64,000 bases of DNA from Dacryopinax spathularia (Eukaryota > Basidiomycota > Dacrymycetes > Dacrymycetales > Dacrymycetaceae), in contig JBBPFI010000003.1 in assembly GCA_037974965.1 (NCBI GenBank), positions 1,426,001 to 1,490,000 of the forward strand. Reading direction: 5' to 3'. A program made the translations under genes and the position numbers. Below, in pieces: positions 46,434-59,055 of this stretch; the first letter of the stretch is position 1, and each line of letters starts with the position of its first letter. Under the pieces are notes generated by a model that searched no databases, had not been told where the DNA came from, and saw only the letters and a program-made list of their open reading frames with translations.

Positions 46434-49400
46434 ATGGTCTCATCTGCTTTGGATGCGGTCGAGTATACCCGATCTCCCCACGAGTATGGATCGAGTATCG
46501 GCGTCCTGACGGGCACCGCGGGCGGCGCTTCCCCGAATGACGACTGGCCGTTCTTTCGGTCTCCATTATCACCAATCCCTCCATCTGAACTCTCCTGCTC
46601 TGAGACGGGTCCCCCATGTGAGGATATACAAGGGCCAGCGCGATACGAGCAGACTTCGTCGTCAGCTACGCGGATCGCCGATCCGCCGCCCGCAGTGGGC
46701 TCATACTCACCCTCTGCCTCTGTCGCCAAGCCATCGCTACAGGCTCTGTCCGATACTACCCCAGCGAAATTCCAACACATGCTCATCGGACTCAAGAAGG
46801 TCGGCGAAAAGCACCGCCCATTCTCCGTCACGAAGCCCGGTTTATCAACCCCACCTAAATCTGCAGCCTCAACTTCCCCGGACCTCGGATCTGGTGTCAC
46901 TTCCCCATGCACAGCCTTTGTGCCCCAAGCGTCACCATCGTTCAGTGGGATCGATGAGCACTCGCGGGATCGAGAGGATTCAAGAAAAGACAAGTATGGA
47001 GGTTTGAAGTTTCCTAAGAAGCCATCCGCTGCCGCGGATGCTACTACGCGATCGCAACCACCCCAGCGTCCCGGCGTTCATGCCATAAATCCATACCAGA
47101 GGGACGTTTCGTGGCCCATGGTCCCGCGTCCTGTCCCTCCCATGCACAGCCCCTACATGCACGGAACGAATCGTGTCGATTTTGCCGCTCCTACTCCTAC
47201 CTTGCAAGTTTACTCTCATCCGCATACCCACGGTGCCTTCGGCCCCTCGCGACTCCCTCAGGAACAGGTCACGATGACAAGTCAATACCCCGCGATAGGA
47301 ACCTATCCTCGCGAGTCCTGGGATTGGCACACGAACGCGGCGGCAAGTACGACAATGCAGCGGGACGCTTGGCCGCTTGTTCCGCCTCCGGAGAGCATAC
47401 AACAGCCGACTCCGGCACCTGCGACGCAGTCCTATATCGTAGGGGGAACTGCGTCAGAAGAATTTGAGCCTTTCCTCGGTAATCCGCATCGTAAACCGCA
47501 AAATCGAGGCCCACCGCCACAGAAACAGTCACATGCGCCAGACGTCCAGGACGTCGAGGTTGATTCGCCACCAGAACAAATGGTTATCGAGCAGCGTTCG
47601 GCTGTGGTTGTAGCCGATGACCTGTCCCTTCCGCAATGGCGATGGGTGCCTTATCCAGAGAGTAAGCGCTTCATCTCTTACATCGTTGTCCAATCTGACG
47701 TGGGCTGTAGTGGAAAATCTGCTGGAGGTCGGTTCAACAAGCCTGCAACGTCGCAGTCTCACCCAGGCTGCATGGACCAATGGCTTTCGAGGTCTCCCAA
47801 AATCGTCTCCCAGAAACACCCTGAGCAAGAGCGAGCTGCCATTGCCTCCCTCGAAACCTGCTGTCTGGTTTCGTTCGTGGACGGCTGTGCTCGAGTCATC
47901 GGCATATGGCAACCTGCGTCATGGCGTGCAACTGGGATCGCGTACTCTGGGGGCGGAGTCCGCCACAGCCCTTGTCCTGCAAGGATCTGCCGGCCCGGAC
48001 TCCAGCTGGGACGATGAGCGGTTGACCATTACCATGTACGTTGTCCTGCATCTGCAAAGGGTATGTTTGACAAGTAATTGTGCAGAAGACGTCCCGTGAA
48101 ATTTGTCGGCCTTGAACGAAGGACACCTAGTCGCGGACAAGGTCTCGGTGCCATTGGTACCTCTTCAAAGTCTCTACTAACGTAAACCACAGCAAACCCG
48201 CGTAGCGGCACTCGCATGAAAAAGAGGCTTAACCCAGATCAAGCCGGCCTTCTGAACGCATGGTATTCTGGTCACCACGTAGACATTCTAGTGAAGAAAG
48301 ATTTCAGTCTACTCCGGTTTAAGCTGGAAGAAGAATATGCCCTCCTGGGAGCTTATAAAATCACTGGGGTTAGTGGATCGCCCAATTTGAGTAACCTATT
48401 CTCATGGCCGAATCACAGGTGAATACCAGCGCTTCTGCCGACCCTACTAAAGAGTGCATATTGCAGTTCACTTTCGAGTGGGACCGAGATACAAACCAAG
48501 GCCTGCCATGGTGGCAGCATCCTGCTGAACTATGTGCCTTCCCTCCGTTGAGTTTAGGCAGCGCAGGTGAACTTGGCATATCGAAAGCTTCTCTCCACGC
48601 GAAATATCGAATACATCATTCGAACCTCGATGCCGGCTTGCTGGCTGCCGCGGAGGATCTGCCTCATGTTGCCGACATGGGCTCTATTCTCTTCGGATGT
48701 GCGATCTGCCATAAATGCGGCCTGTCTGCTTATAGGAACGCTTTGGTCGACTGGACGTGCGGAGGATGTAAGGGTGATATGGTCAGTGTATTGATCCTAC
48801 GGTTCGGCAATGCTAACATCGATTACAGCCTCGCTGGCGCGCATCTCCCGACTGGTTTCATCGCGTAAAGAACGACTGGTTCACAACGACTGTGGACTTC
48901 GTTCACGACACGGAGGGCGATTCCGCGCTGTCCGCTGGATCGACCTTGAATGGGACGGTTCTCCTGGGGCATCTACCATGGCACGATCGGAATGGGACAG
49001 TCGATCTGGCGCAGGCGCTCATGCCTGATCCAAACAAAATCCTGCAAAGTTTCCTCACTGAACCTTTACCAATGCTTCGTATCTCTTCTCAAGGTAGCAT
49101 GTTCAAGTGTAAGGTGCCGCCATCTTGCCAGCGTCAATCAACTAAAAAGTATCCAGGGAACGACGCTTCGGCGGATTATTTCGTTCACAAAGCAAGTTGG
49201 AAAGAGAAGTTGTCGCCGAATGCCCCTCAAGAACAACACTGGAATGACTCTCTTCCTTCGACTGCAGACGCTCTCAATTTGCTCAATCTCCTGGCCGTGC
49301 AAGATGGAATGAAGCGTGTCTTCTACTCCTTGACTACTGTGCTTGGCACATCATACAGGGATTGCAAGGTTTGCAGTATTGCGCTCCGTTGACGAATCGT

Positions 49401-52311
49401 TCTGACCAGACGCAGTTCGAGGTTCGTGCAGGCGACGCGGTGGCCCTGTTGGCTCTGCGCTCGCCGGTGCTTATCAAAATCTCACTCAAGATACCCCCCA
49501 AGAAACCGAGATCACCAGAAAAGCCGAAGACTAAGAAGAAGGTTATCATCATGACAGACAAGGGTCATTTCATTGAGCAGACGGACAATCCTCCTCAGGC
49601 AATCTATCTAAAGGAGGGGTTTCAATCAACTAGGGCCGTTCAAGATGGTTCCTATGAACCTGAGGTTCCCGACCGCAACATTCAACCGGGTGTAGTCGCC
49701 AGACTTTGGAAACGCAAGCCAAAGCCCCTCGGCCTGAGAACCGCGACACAAACGAAGAAGTTTAAGCCAAGTCAGAAGATCAAATCAGCGTACCTGAATG
49801 GCAATAACGGAATCGGTTCACGAACGCGTCACGCGCACTTGAAAAGAAAGAAGGCAACCGTTCTTAATTACGCTAAGGGAAAAGGAAAAGGTGTGGGTCC
49901 AGGAAGGGCTCGTAAGCCACTCAAGGTACCCCAATCCGCTAAAATATCCGCGCGTAATCAAGTCGTACTTGAACATGGAGAACGTCTTCTTTTGCGAACG
50001 TCTCAGGATATAATTGTGAGGCATCCCCATGCGTACCTATTCAATGACTTACCTCCCCGCAGGTGTCGTTACAATGGAAAGAATGCGGCTTCCGTAGGTG
50101 TCTCATTGTTCGTTGGATTCGAACTCACGGAGAGCAGTCTGTATTGCTACTGCAGACGACCCCCCGCCTAATCTCCCAGAGAGCTCCCTACCCTCCAGAG
50201 ACGGAAGTGAGGAGCCTTTCCACGTTCGGGCCGAAGACGACACTTTCGCTCAGCCAAATTCGGAAGTACTTACATCTGTTATTGCATCTCTCAAAATCGA
50301 TACCGAGTTCGAAAGCGAAGATCCGATTGAGTCCACAAGTGAGGAGGAGAGACTCCCCGCTCGGAGACACGAGATGGACCGAAATTCGTCCTTCGACAGC
50401 CACACGGAGGACGAAAGGGAAGCGGGACGCACAAAGCTCTTCAGGAAAGCAGACGATACGCTGGCCCTATCTGTCCGGAATATCGCGGGAGACCGTCGAT
50501 TTGTCGACCCCCAAGGCGTTCCAAGCGGCAGTCCTAACAGGATGTCTATCGCGTACCTAACTCGACCGAGTACTGGCTCCGACAGTGGATGTGATATGGA
50601 TATGTCCGATATTGAGGAGTTGACTCCGTCAATAACTGAAAAATCTGATGACAGAAGTGATGACCGCAAAGTAGATCTCGTGTCGTTGTCACCTGCTGTT
50701 TCCAAACTGTGGGACCCCGAAACACTGAGCACCTTCGATCGGCTCAATACAGCTGGGCCGCCGTATCACAGCAGAGGTAGTGAGGAATGCCCTTCTACAC
50801 CACGGCAGCTCCCTCAGCAAACGGATGTGCCGGCTGGAACGGAGATAGTTTCACTCAAGTCGAGCTGGCCAGAATTCTCCGTCCAACCAATCAAAGGGAG
50901 GCAGCCAGTCGTTTCTGGCAATTCTACATTGGAAATCATCACAAGAAGTACGTCTTGCCATCCGATGCGACGCGGACGCGACGGAACACCACGGTCCAAC
51001 CAACAGCCAGTGGACGAACTTCGATCTTGGGCAACTGACGACAGCCCGCTTACTCCTCTTCCATCAGACATCGACCTCGAAATGGCCAATGAGATGGATA
51101 TCGACGGGGATGTCAGGCAGTCGCACGAGACGAGTCAGATCGACCCATTCCAAGCGACCCCGCCTTCATCTCTCTATCTTCCCGCCGCGTCCACTCTCGA
51201 AGTACCTCCGCATGGCGATCTAGCTAATAAGATGTCCGACCCAGACGAGATTGAGACCGACAGCGACGTTCCATCCTTGCCTGACCCCTCGCGGGAGGCC
51301 GTCGCCTCGGGCCCGACACCAATGCCTGTAGATCTCTCGGATGCCGACGCGGATGGCGAGACGGACCCAGACGCCGACGGTGAGACAGACACCGCGGACA
51401 CGGATGCTGGGGCGGATACCGCCGACGCGGACGGTGAGGAGGACACCGGCGATGAGGAGCACGAGAGCGAGATGGGCATCGAGTCAGAGGGTACTCCTAT
51501 GCCTGAAGTCAAAGAAGAGGCGCCACTGGTTCTTGTCACTGGAGAAGGGGACGCACACACGACCGTGCGAGTCAGCGGCTCTCCGACAGGCGGTGCCGTT
51601 ACGGACCCTCGAGCAAACGATGCGGTCCTCGATTCTCCAGCAGATCATGCTCCCTTCGCAGCCGTCGCTGGTCCGACTCGCGCTCCGACTCCTCCCGGAA
51701 ATGTAGGGAGCCCCTTGGATGACGGACAAGAGAGACATGAGGCCGACAGCATGCCAACGGCCGACCACACAAGCCCTGAAGCATTGTCGTCTACACTCAG
51801 TCGTATCCTCAGCGTGGAGCCTCGCAACCTTGAGCTCCTTTCTGTCACCACAAGTCCTTTACTGGAGGTGGAACGAGACGAGAGTGTCGACCCTCTGGCC
51901 TTGATAGACAGGGAAGACGCGGCACATCTGATCACATTTATCAACAAGCTGTCTGATGAGGAGGACGAGCCGCAGCCGGCAACCAAAGCACCTGAATCGA
52001 ACGACCTCCCCACACAAACCGCGATACCCGCAGAATTGGCTACACCGCCGCACTCCCCGCCAGAGCAGGCCGCAGATCCGACCGATCCGGAAGAATGGTA
52101 CGGCTTCCCGACTCCGCCACCGGATGATTATCAGGAACAACCCTACGGCTTCCCCTTCCCCAGTCCGCCGCAGGAGCATCTTTCGCATGGAGAGCCGCAC
52201 GACATCCTCCGCGAGTACCCAATGAGCCTTGATCCTCAGCCCGACAATTTGTACGAGCCAGGAGGGTTCGGTACTCTTCTGGAGGACGATATCGAAGAAT
52301 TCGTGGACTGA
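46434..52311 (+). CDS. Very large protein of unknown function with a zinc-ribbon-like cysteine cluster
   Basis: A nine-exon model closes in frame: 46434-47661, 47711-48035, 48086-48141, 48193-48368, 48419-48781, 48829-49368, 49416-50015, 50063-50093, 50156-52311; 1824 residues. Every intron is 47-62 nt with GT-AG borders, and several contain CTAAC- or CTGAC-like branch sites. The N-terminal 400 residues are Ser/Pro-rich. The middle has CAICHKCGLSAYRNALVDW ending TCGGC, a CX2C...CX2C cluster that faintly recalls agaricomycete proteins next to AlkB-like 2OG-Fe(II) domains, but I see no HxD iron site. A basic Lys-rich stretch (KPRSPEKPKTKKK, KRKKATVLNYAKGKGKG) follows. The last 700 residues are acidic and repetitive (DADGETDPDADGET). 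The C-terminal exon might be a separate gene starting near 50098; the 31-nt exon 8 is the weakest link. Confidence 0.55.
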
Positions 52312-53493
52312 AGATCCACGCCAGACAACAATCGACTGCTCGCACTATATCTTTCATCGCCTCCTTTTCAACTCGTCTATGAAAACATGAAGTGTGTACT
52401 ACCCTCCCTCTCGTCATTATTCCTCGATTTCAGCTAAGACCCCGCGCGTACAAGTCTACGACCCTCTCTCTACGACCCTTGCTTTCCCTTCTCACTCAAG
52501 ATCTTCATGCGCACCCCTCATCGACCATTTCACCAGGGAACCATCCGGGTACCACCAATCCATACCACTTTCTCCCGAGTTTCTGAGTTGCGTAAAGGCG
52601 CGCTCGTGTATATTCGTATAATCGTCCCTCTAACTTCCAAAAGGCGGCCGTGGTTGAAGGGAGGGGCAGCCGCCAGGATTGCGTATACTAGCTTTAGATT
52701 GTTGTGCTGTTTTTCGGTCCGTATGATAGTTACTTCTGAATTACAATGTTGTTTCATACAGTGTGAACGCGTGTTGCATAGCCAATAAACGAAGCCGACA
52801 AATTGCGAATGATGTGTATTGACCGTGAAGAAAGGCGTCCAAGTAAGACGGAGAACGCGGTGGCAGGGGTCCCACTGAAGAATCTGCTGAAGAGGGATCA
52901 CCTTTTTATTTCGGCTAATCCCGAGCACATGTGTCCCGATCTCCGGATCACAGGCCGCTTCTGCAATACATATTCGTCTATATCGTCCCAAACAACCCAT
53001 GATCGATCCCTATAAGGGATGACAATTGATGATCAACATCGATGTCTACATAGGACAACCCCTATGCCTCGGGACCCCGACTCATACTCAGGAACAAACA
53101 ACGAATTGCGGCCGTTTTTCGCTGTCCGCCGAATCTTCCGACATAAACAACGCGTGCCTTTTCTTGCCGCCTCACCTCGCCTCCCAGGCTTGAATACGCG
53201 CCTGACCCGGGGCACGCAACCACGCGAACCACACAACACGCTCATACGGCAATCCCGTTCCTCGTTCGTGGACGCGGCACGGCATATCCTTACATCGTGC
53301 ATACGGCACCATATCAGCCCCTTACTATTGCTATCACCACCCGCTGTAAGGTCGCCTGCCCAACAAGTCGCGCCTCGCACCGCCCAAACTCGTATTAGCA
53401 CCGCCCTTTCCCCTATTTGGCTCGGCGTCTTCCTCATCCCAACTCACCCTAACCCCGCCCTTCTGTTCTGTATAACCTCGCCCCGCGCGCGGG
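52312..53493. other. Intergenic, no gene seen
   Basis: 1.2 kb. A 156-codon minus-strand frame (52530-53000) has no recognisable motif and no splice-linked partner. Confidence 0.45.
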
Positions 53494-55690
53494 ATGTCCG
53501 ATACGACCCCCGCCGTCGCCGGTGCTGCTGCCGATGGCGCGCCGGACCAACACCCTCCGACGTTGATCGCGCCTGTACCCGCACCACCAGCACCGAAGCA
53601 GGAGTGGGGGAGAGGTACGTCCCGCGATCCCTTTCCGCTCTTCTTCAACTTCTGTTCTCCGTTTCCCTATCGCACTTGCTTCTCGCCGCTCTGATTGCAC
53701 GTGCTGACCCTTGATTGTCGCAACAGTGCTACTATGTGGAGGCACGAACTGGTATGCATGCCTTCTACATCGCATATATGCGTGTCAGATGGTTAACACA
53801 CTGTCAGGTTAACGCTAGGGAAGAAGGGATTACCTGCGGATCCGCAACTGTACGTCAATACTATCGTTCACTTGCTCTGCATTCACTAACGCCTATGCCA
53901 GTCCCGACCTACCGTCTCCACATACCCTCCGATCCCTTTCGAACGTCAAAGCGACCGGTGTATACACCTCCCACTCGTCATGTCATACTATAGTTCTTGA
54001 TGGTATGCGCATATATGCTACTCTCCTTCCCTCTACGCGTGCTAAGGCCTTTTCTCTAGTGGCAGGCGCAGCCTACCTCTTCGGACGCAACTCCTCTTCC
54101 TGCCTCGGCGTACCGAGCACCGCCAACCCCTCCATCTCACACAACACGCCTCGCCGTCTTCTCCCAACCGATATCGGCGCTGCAGCAGGGACGAAGTTCA
54201 TACATGCTGCTTGTGGGAGGAACCATTCTGTTCTTGTAGGAGACGATGGGAACGTCTGGACGGCGGGGGCGAACGCGCATGGGCAGTGTGGACATCCTGC
54301 TGGTGGGGAGGTGGGGAGCTTTAGGATGATCCAGGGTGGGTGGGCGAGGGGGAAGCTGAGAGAAAAGGCAGTCTTCGCTTGTACGTGCCCATCCGTCGAA
54401 AAAGTAAGATATATGCGTGCTCATGGGATGGTGGACAGCGGCGGGTGTGACGTTTACGCTGGTGTTGACGGAAAATGGACGAGTATATGCGTTCGGAAGT
54501 GGCGAGCATGGGCAGCTGGGCAATGGTAGGACTGGGGAGCGGATCGCCCAGGCGAACAAGACGATCTACGATATCGAGGATGAGCCGAGTACGTCCTGCA
54601 CCAACCGTTGCATCCTCAGAGCTCCCAATCAATACCTTTTGTAGTCCTTGTCAAAGGTCCCTTGGAAGGCAAGAAAGTCGTCCAGATCGCCTGTGGGCAG
54701 CAACACGCCGTAGCACTAACGATGGAGGGCCTCGTCTTCGTATGGGGATTCAACGGCTACTGCCGGCTCGGCCTGGGACACCAGAAAGACGTGCTCATAC
54801 CCACACTCGTACCTCAGTATGCGGGCCAGAACCAAGTCACGCGAGGCGCATTCGTCGCTGCTGGCCCGACATCGACCATCGTCATTGATCGGCAGCGGAT
54901 GCTGCAAATGGCGGGGAAGTTCAAGACAAGCGGAGCGGGCAGTGTGGGGCAGCCGTTTTCTACTTTCCGATATTTCCCAGAGATTCAGTGCGTGCATCTC
55001 TCGCCAGGTCTGTCTTGAAATTATCTGACCGCAGCCACAGAGGGTGCAAAGTCCTGATCGCTGCAGCCGGCGGTGTCACCCACTTCGCCACAGCAGACGA
55101 CGAAGAGTCCGGTGGGATAATGACGATCGCCTGGGGCCAGAACGCGATCAACTCCGAACTAGGCCTGGGCGAAGGCCAACCGAAGTCCACTCCCAAGCCA
55201 GTACGGGTCGAGACGCTCAACGGAATCGACGTGATCGGCCTTGGCGCCGGTCAGAACACGTCTTTCTTCCTCGCACGGCCGAATGACGCGCTCTCCGACC
55301 TGCCCCGGTTCCCCGAGAGCGTGCCCGCACCCAATCTGTGCGTGGTGTGTAATGAAGACCGCGAGGCGCAGGGGGAAGAAGCGCTCGAGTGCGAGAAATG
55401 TGATACGCCCTATCACTTAGGATGCCTCGATCCGCCGCTGAGTGAGATTCCCGCGGGACAGTGGTTCTGCCCTAAATGCGAGAAGGAGTTTGAGGAGGCT
55501 CCGCCGCCTAAGAAGGCCGCAGTGAAGAAGCAGGAAGAAGAAGAGGGGCCGAAGAAGCGCGGTAGGCCGGCGAAGAGGAAGGCGGAGAGTGATGAAGATG
55601 AAGGCGAGGCGAAGAAGGCTAAAGGTCAGCTCTTTTACCTTTCTAGTCCTCAATCTTTGCTGACCTGTGCGGACAGTGGCCAAGAAATGA
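53494..55690 (+). CDS. RCC2-like beta-propeller with C-terminal PHD finger
   Basis: Nine exons: 53494-53614, 53727-53751, 53808-53849, 53902-54002, 54066-54380, 54439-54588, 54645-54987, 55041-55624, 55677-55690; 564 residues. After a Pro/Ala leader, the sequence VLLCGGTNW split over two tiny exons (25 and 42 nt) matches the start of RCC2 (TD-60). RCC1-type repeats follow: ACGRNHSVLVGDDGNVWTAG, TFTLVLTENGRVYAFGSGEH, ACGQQHAVALTMEGLVFVWG and a degenerate last blade ending LGAGQNTSFFLA. A C4HC3 PHD finger then runs from CVVCNEDREAQG through CEKCDTPYHLGC to WFCPKC, which would read histone tails, and a basic KKRGRPAKRK AT-hook-like tail ends the protein. Human RCC2 has no PHD finger. Three introns carry the CGCATATATGCG-type word. 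Confidence 0.88.
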
Positions 55691-56062
55691 CCAGGCGAAG
55701 CTGTATGCTAAGGGTTGGTGTTGTGCATAGCTCCGAGGCGTTTTTATTAAGTGGGGTTGGGGTGTTTTCTCTTCTTCACTCGTCGTTGTATTACTGTACC
55801 TTATCCCCGCTCGTAATTGTTTATTGTTGCCTTGCGCAGGATCGCTTACCTTCTGATTCTAATTATACATCCACAAGGACAGTTGTGCAAGTGTTGGAGG
55901 GCGCGTGATCCGTGTGCGAAAGACATCATCATTCCTAAATAATGCCAGAACAAGCAGGTATGTACAAGCCACAGCCCGTATCCCACCAGCGGCAAATCCG
56001 CCTCCCACCACCAGCAGTCCAAAGAACTGATGAACCGAATTTTATGACCCCCATGCCCTCCA
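55691..56062. other. Convergent intergenic, no gene seen
   Basis: 372 bp between the stops of the RCC2-like gene and ERG9; T-rich in its first half. Confidence 0.5.
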
Positions 56063-57610
56063 TTACATCAGGTCAAACCACCAAATAACCGCAAACGCGA
56101 TCCCCGCCGTGACCGCAAACATCAGAATGGTCGTCCCCAGCATAGCCGCAATCAGCCACCACGGCGCCTGGTCCTCCTGTTGCTGCTGGAGCTTTGCCGG
56201 ATCCAGCCCTACGCGGCGGGCCATCTCAAGCTTTTGCTTCTCGTTCTCCCTCACCATCCTCCTTTGGTAGATCAGGGCGCGGGGGTCGCCGCCGGGTGCG
56301 GTGGACCCGATTGAGGGCGGGGAGTCCTTGGATTGGGGCGCGATGAGGGATATGAACGACGGATAGTGGTGCTCTGCCCACTGCTCGATCTTCCCGCACG
56401 CCACGGACAGCTTGAGATAGTTGGGATCCTGCGGCACGGCCTTGGCATGGATGCGTCTCGCATAGTCCCTGAACACATATGCGACATCGCGAGGGTTCGT
56501 GGCCTTGCCCATCAGCTGGACGGTGACCCCGCGCCGGATCTTGACGTTCTTGTGCAGCACGTCGCGGTTCATGAAGCACAGCGCCAAGGTGGCAATGGCC
56601 ATTACTTGCGGTATAGCGACGAAATTGAACACGCTCTGGTTCTTGAGCATCGTGAGGTAGTCGAGCGTGTCGACGGAATGGCGCAGCGCATCGAGGATCA
56701 TGCCGCTCAGCGCGAAGAGCGCTTTTTGCTCGCGTGTGGGGAGGGTAAGCTCTTTGATGTCGTCAAAGCCGTATTTGCCCCAGATCTCTTTGGGCCAGAA
56801 GAACCGGCCTTCGTCCACGTCCTCTCGGAAATCACGGGTGATGTTGGTTTTCTGGAGGAAAAGCCCGCAGGAGTTGGAGAGCTCAAGTTGGTCCGCGATC
56901 CATTCCTGTTCTTTGCCAGCAGCGGCGAACAGCCTGCTCAAGCCTTCTCCGACAAGACCGGCAACGTAGTGGCAGTACAGGTCGTACTCCTCGATCGTCT
57001 CGACATAGAACGACCGGCCCGGCGAGACCCGATCGCAGAAATCGGCCATGCCCTTCCCGGTCTTGCGCGTGATATCGCGGATGATGTCGAAGCAGGGTTT
57101 GGGCAACAACGCGAGCTCGGAGATGATCACGTCAAAGTGCACGCATACGTCTCGGTCTTTCTCGTTGGGCCCGTTGCCCGTGAAGACCCAGCCGGGCTGG
57201 TCGAGCTTCTTGTAGAAGTCGCGTAGGAGGGGTTGTTTCACTTCGACGGGGATGGTCATGTCGTCCTCGATTGTGTCGAGCGCACGCAGCACCAGATAAA
57301 ACAGGCAGATCTACAGCCACCCCAAAAACGGAAATCAGCAAACACCAATCAGACCCGCGGCTACGGGAAAAAGACGCACGATCCTAGCCAAATCCCCTTG
57401 CAGGTTCTTGATGACCACGGCAAAGCTCCGGCTCGTCATGTCCAAATACCCCCAGCACTGGCGCATCGTCTCCCTATCCCAGCCAGTGCTCTCCTTCTCC
57501 TTCGGGTCGGCCAGATCACGGTTGTCCGTCCAGAGCCAGTATTGCGCGAGGGCGCGGAGCTCGTTAGGGTGAGTGAAGAGGAGGTAGACGAGTTCGGTCG
57601 CTTTGGGCAT
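56063..57610 (-). CDS. ERG9: Squalene synthase (farnesyl-diphosphate farnesyltransferase)
   Basis: Two exons on the minus strand: 57380-57610 and 56063-57310; 492 residues. The enzyme joins two farnesyl diphosphates to squalene, the first committed step of ergosterol synthesis, at the ER membrane. The two Mg-binding aspartate motifs are DTIEDD (about 89-94) and DFREDVDE (about 237-244). Other family blocks are RSFAVVIKNL, GNGPNEKDRDVCVHFDVI, YVAGLVGEGLSRLF and LQKTNITRDF. The C-terminus has one membrane anchor (WWLIAAMLGTTILMFAVTAG). Start: MPKATELVYLLFTHPNELRA; the frame is open 38 codons further upstream, but that stretch is low-complexity and not family-like. Confidence 0.96.
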
Positions 57611-58113
57611 CTTGGCTGTTATTTTTCCTTGGGTTGTGAGGGCAGTAAGGGAGGGACAGGGAGGAGGGAGGAGAAGAGGGGCAGCTCGAGGAGGAGGTGG
57701 CCGGGCAGAGAGAGAGACAGGCACGGGGGTCTTGCAAGTTGTGCAGTGCGGAGAAAAGGACCCTTTGAGGCGTCGGTTGTGTGGAGGAGGAACGAGGAAG
57801 GAAAGTGAAGGTCAGCCGAGAAACACAGCCACACCACCCACCGGAGCCGCTATGAAAAGGGACCGTTAAAGCGAGATCAAGTTGGGCCAGCACCGAGTGT
57901 ACGTTGCACGATATATAACCCCCCGACAGAACTGCGATAAGGCACCGTACATTCGGCTCGGTACGCCATCGGTCCCGCCTCCCTCCATCTGCTGTTAATC
58001 CAAGAACTTGCAGATAGCCCATCACCCAACCCCCGACCCTCACAAATTTCCCTTCCAAGCATCAAGCAGTAATCAGGGTCCTCACCCACTTCAATCCCAC
58101 CGCACCAAAAATC
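57611..58113. promoter_or_regulatory. Divergent promoter region, ERG9 and small ORF
   Basis: 503 bp, purine-rich on the plus strand near ERG9. No specific sterol-regulatory site recognised. Confidence 0.4.
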
Positions 58114-58308
58114 ATGGACACCCCCCTCTCCGCCCCAGTCCGGATCGAGCTCGTCTCCGCCCAACCCGTGAAGGAAAGTGAGGCGGCAAAAGAGCTGCAG
58201 AAGTTCTTAGAGGGGTATGTGGGGAGGGCGGAGAGCGGGGATGTCGTGCTGGGGCAGCTGGAGAAGCTTGCGGGTGCTTTGGAGGAGAGGGGGAGGGAGG
58301 GTCAGTAG
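58114..58308 (+). CDS. Small hypothetical protein
   Basis: A 64-codon frame, MDTPLSAPVRIELVSAQPVK and on, with an amphipathic helical middle (AAKELQKFLEGYVGRAESGD) and hydrophilic end. No family recognised. Codon use resembles neighbouring genes and a pyrimidine/CA-rich leader precedes the ATG, so it may be real; further exons cannot be excluded. Confidence 0.45.
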   Translation: MDTPLSAPVRIELVSAQPVKESEAAKELQKFLEGYVGRAESGDVVLGQLEKLAGALEERGREGQ

Positions 58309-59055
58309 CACAGCGCCATCGATGGTGTTGTTGGTGATTTGGTCGGACAGCTGGAGATCGGTATGCGTCGGGTTGGACAAGCTGATTGGAAGGAGGGAGA
58401 GTGGTTGTCTCATCGGCGCGATCCGGCGCTCGTCCACCGAGCTGATGCTGCCGGGTTTGCAAGTGGGAGGACCGAACGCGTGCTTGATCACATCGACGAG
58501 CCTGGTTCATCAATTGAAACCTCAAGATGACCGCAAATCCATCGCTCGATAAAGAACGACCCGGTACGGCAGATGTATGCGCCTCGGTCCCGCGACGACG
58601 CGAACAATCTCGGTGGTTGATAAGGGCAGGGACACGCTTCCAGGCTTCTATTACCCTACCTAAGTCTCGGTATTTCTCTGTCATATCTGTACATCATATA
58701 ATAGCTACATTGTCATTGTCTCCTAATATAACAATCATCACACATCTCCCAGAGCCCGACGATGTTGGCCGGAGAAACCGCGCCGCATGGTCTGCACAAC
58801 AGTAGTTACAGGATCCGTGCAGTTCTGTCCGGGTCCAATCTGTCCGAGCGCGCGGACACCAAGTAACCGGCACTGCCACCAAAAGGGTTCTGTGCGCGTA
58901 AGCCATAAGCCCATGTGTAATCAAAAATTCAGGCATTAGTGACTGGACCTAAATTTGACTGGCGATCCGTTCCCTTATCCCCGCTCCGCTTCGACATCCC
59001 GCTCCGCTTTGACATCCCGCTCATTCTCTACCTCGACTGTCGACATTGTACAACA
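58309..59055. other. Intergenic, 5' flank of the KDZ gene
   Basis: No gene seen. A 17-bp tandem motif (CGCTCCGCTTCGACATC and CGCTCCGCTTTGACATC) occurs at about 58983-59020. Confidence 0.45.

Noticed and set aside
52530-53000. 156-codon minus-strand frame
   Set aside because: No motif, no start context and no conserved splice partner.
58112-58684. 190-codon minus-strand frame over the small ORF
   Set aside because: Antisense shadow, proline/arginine-biased, no family resemblance.
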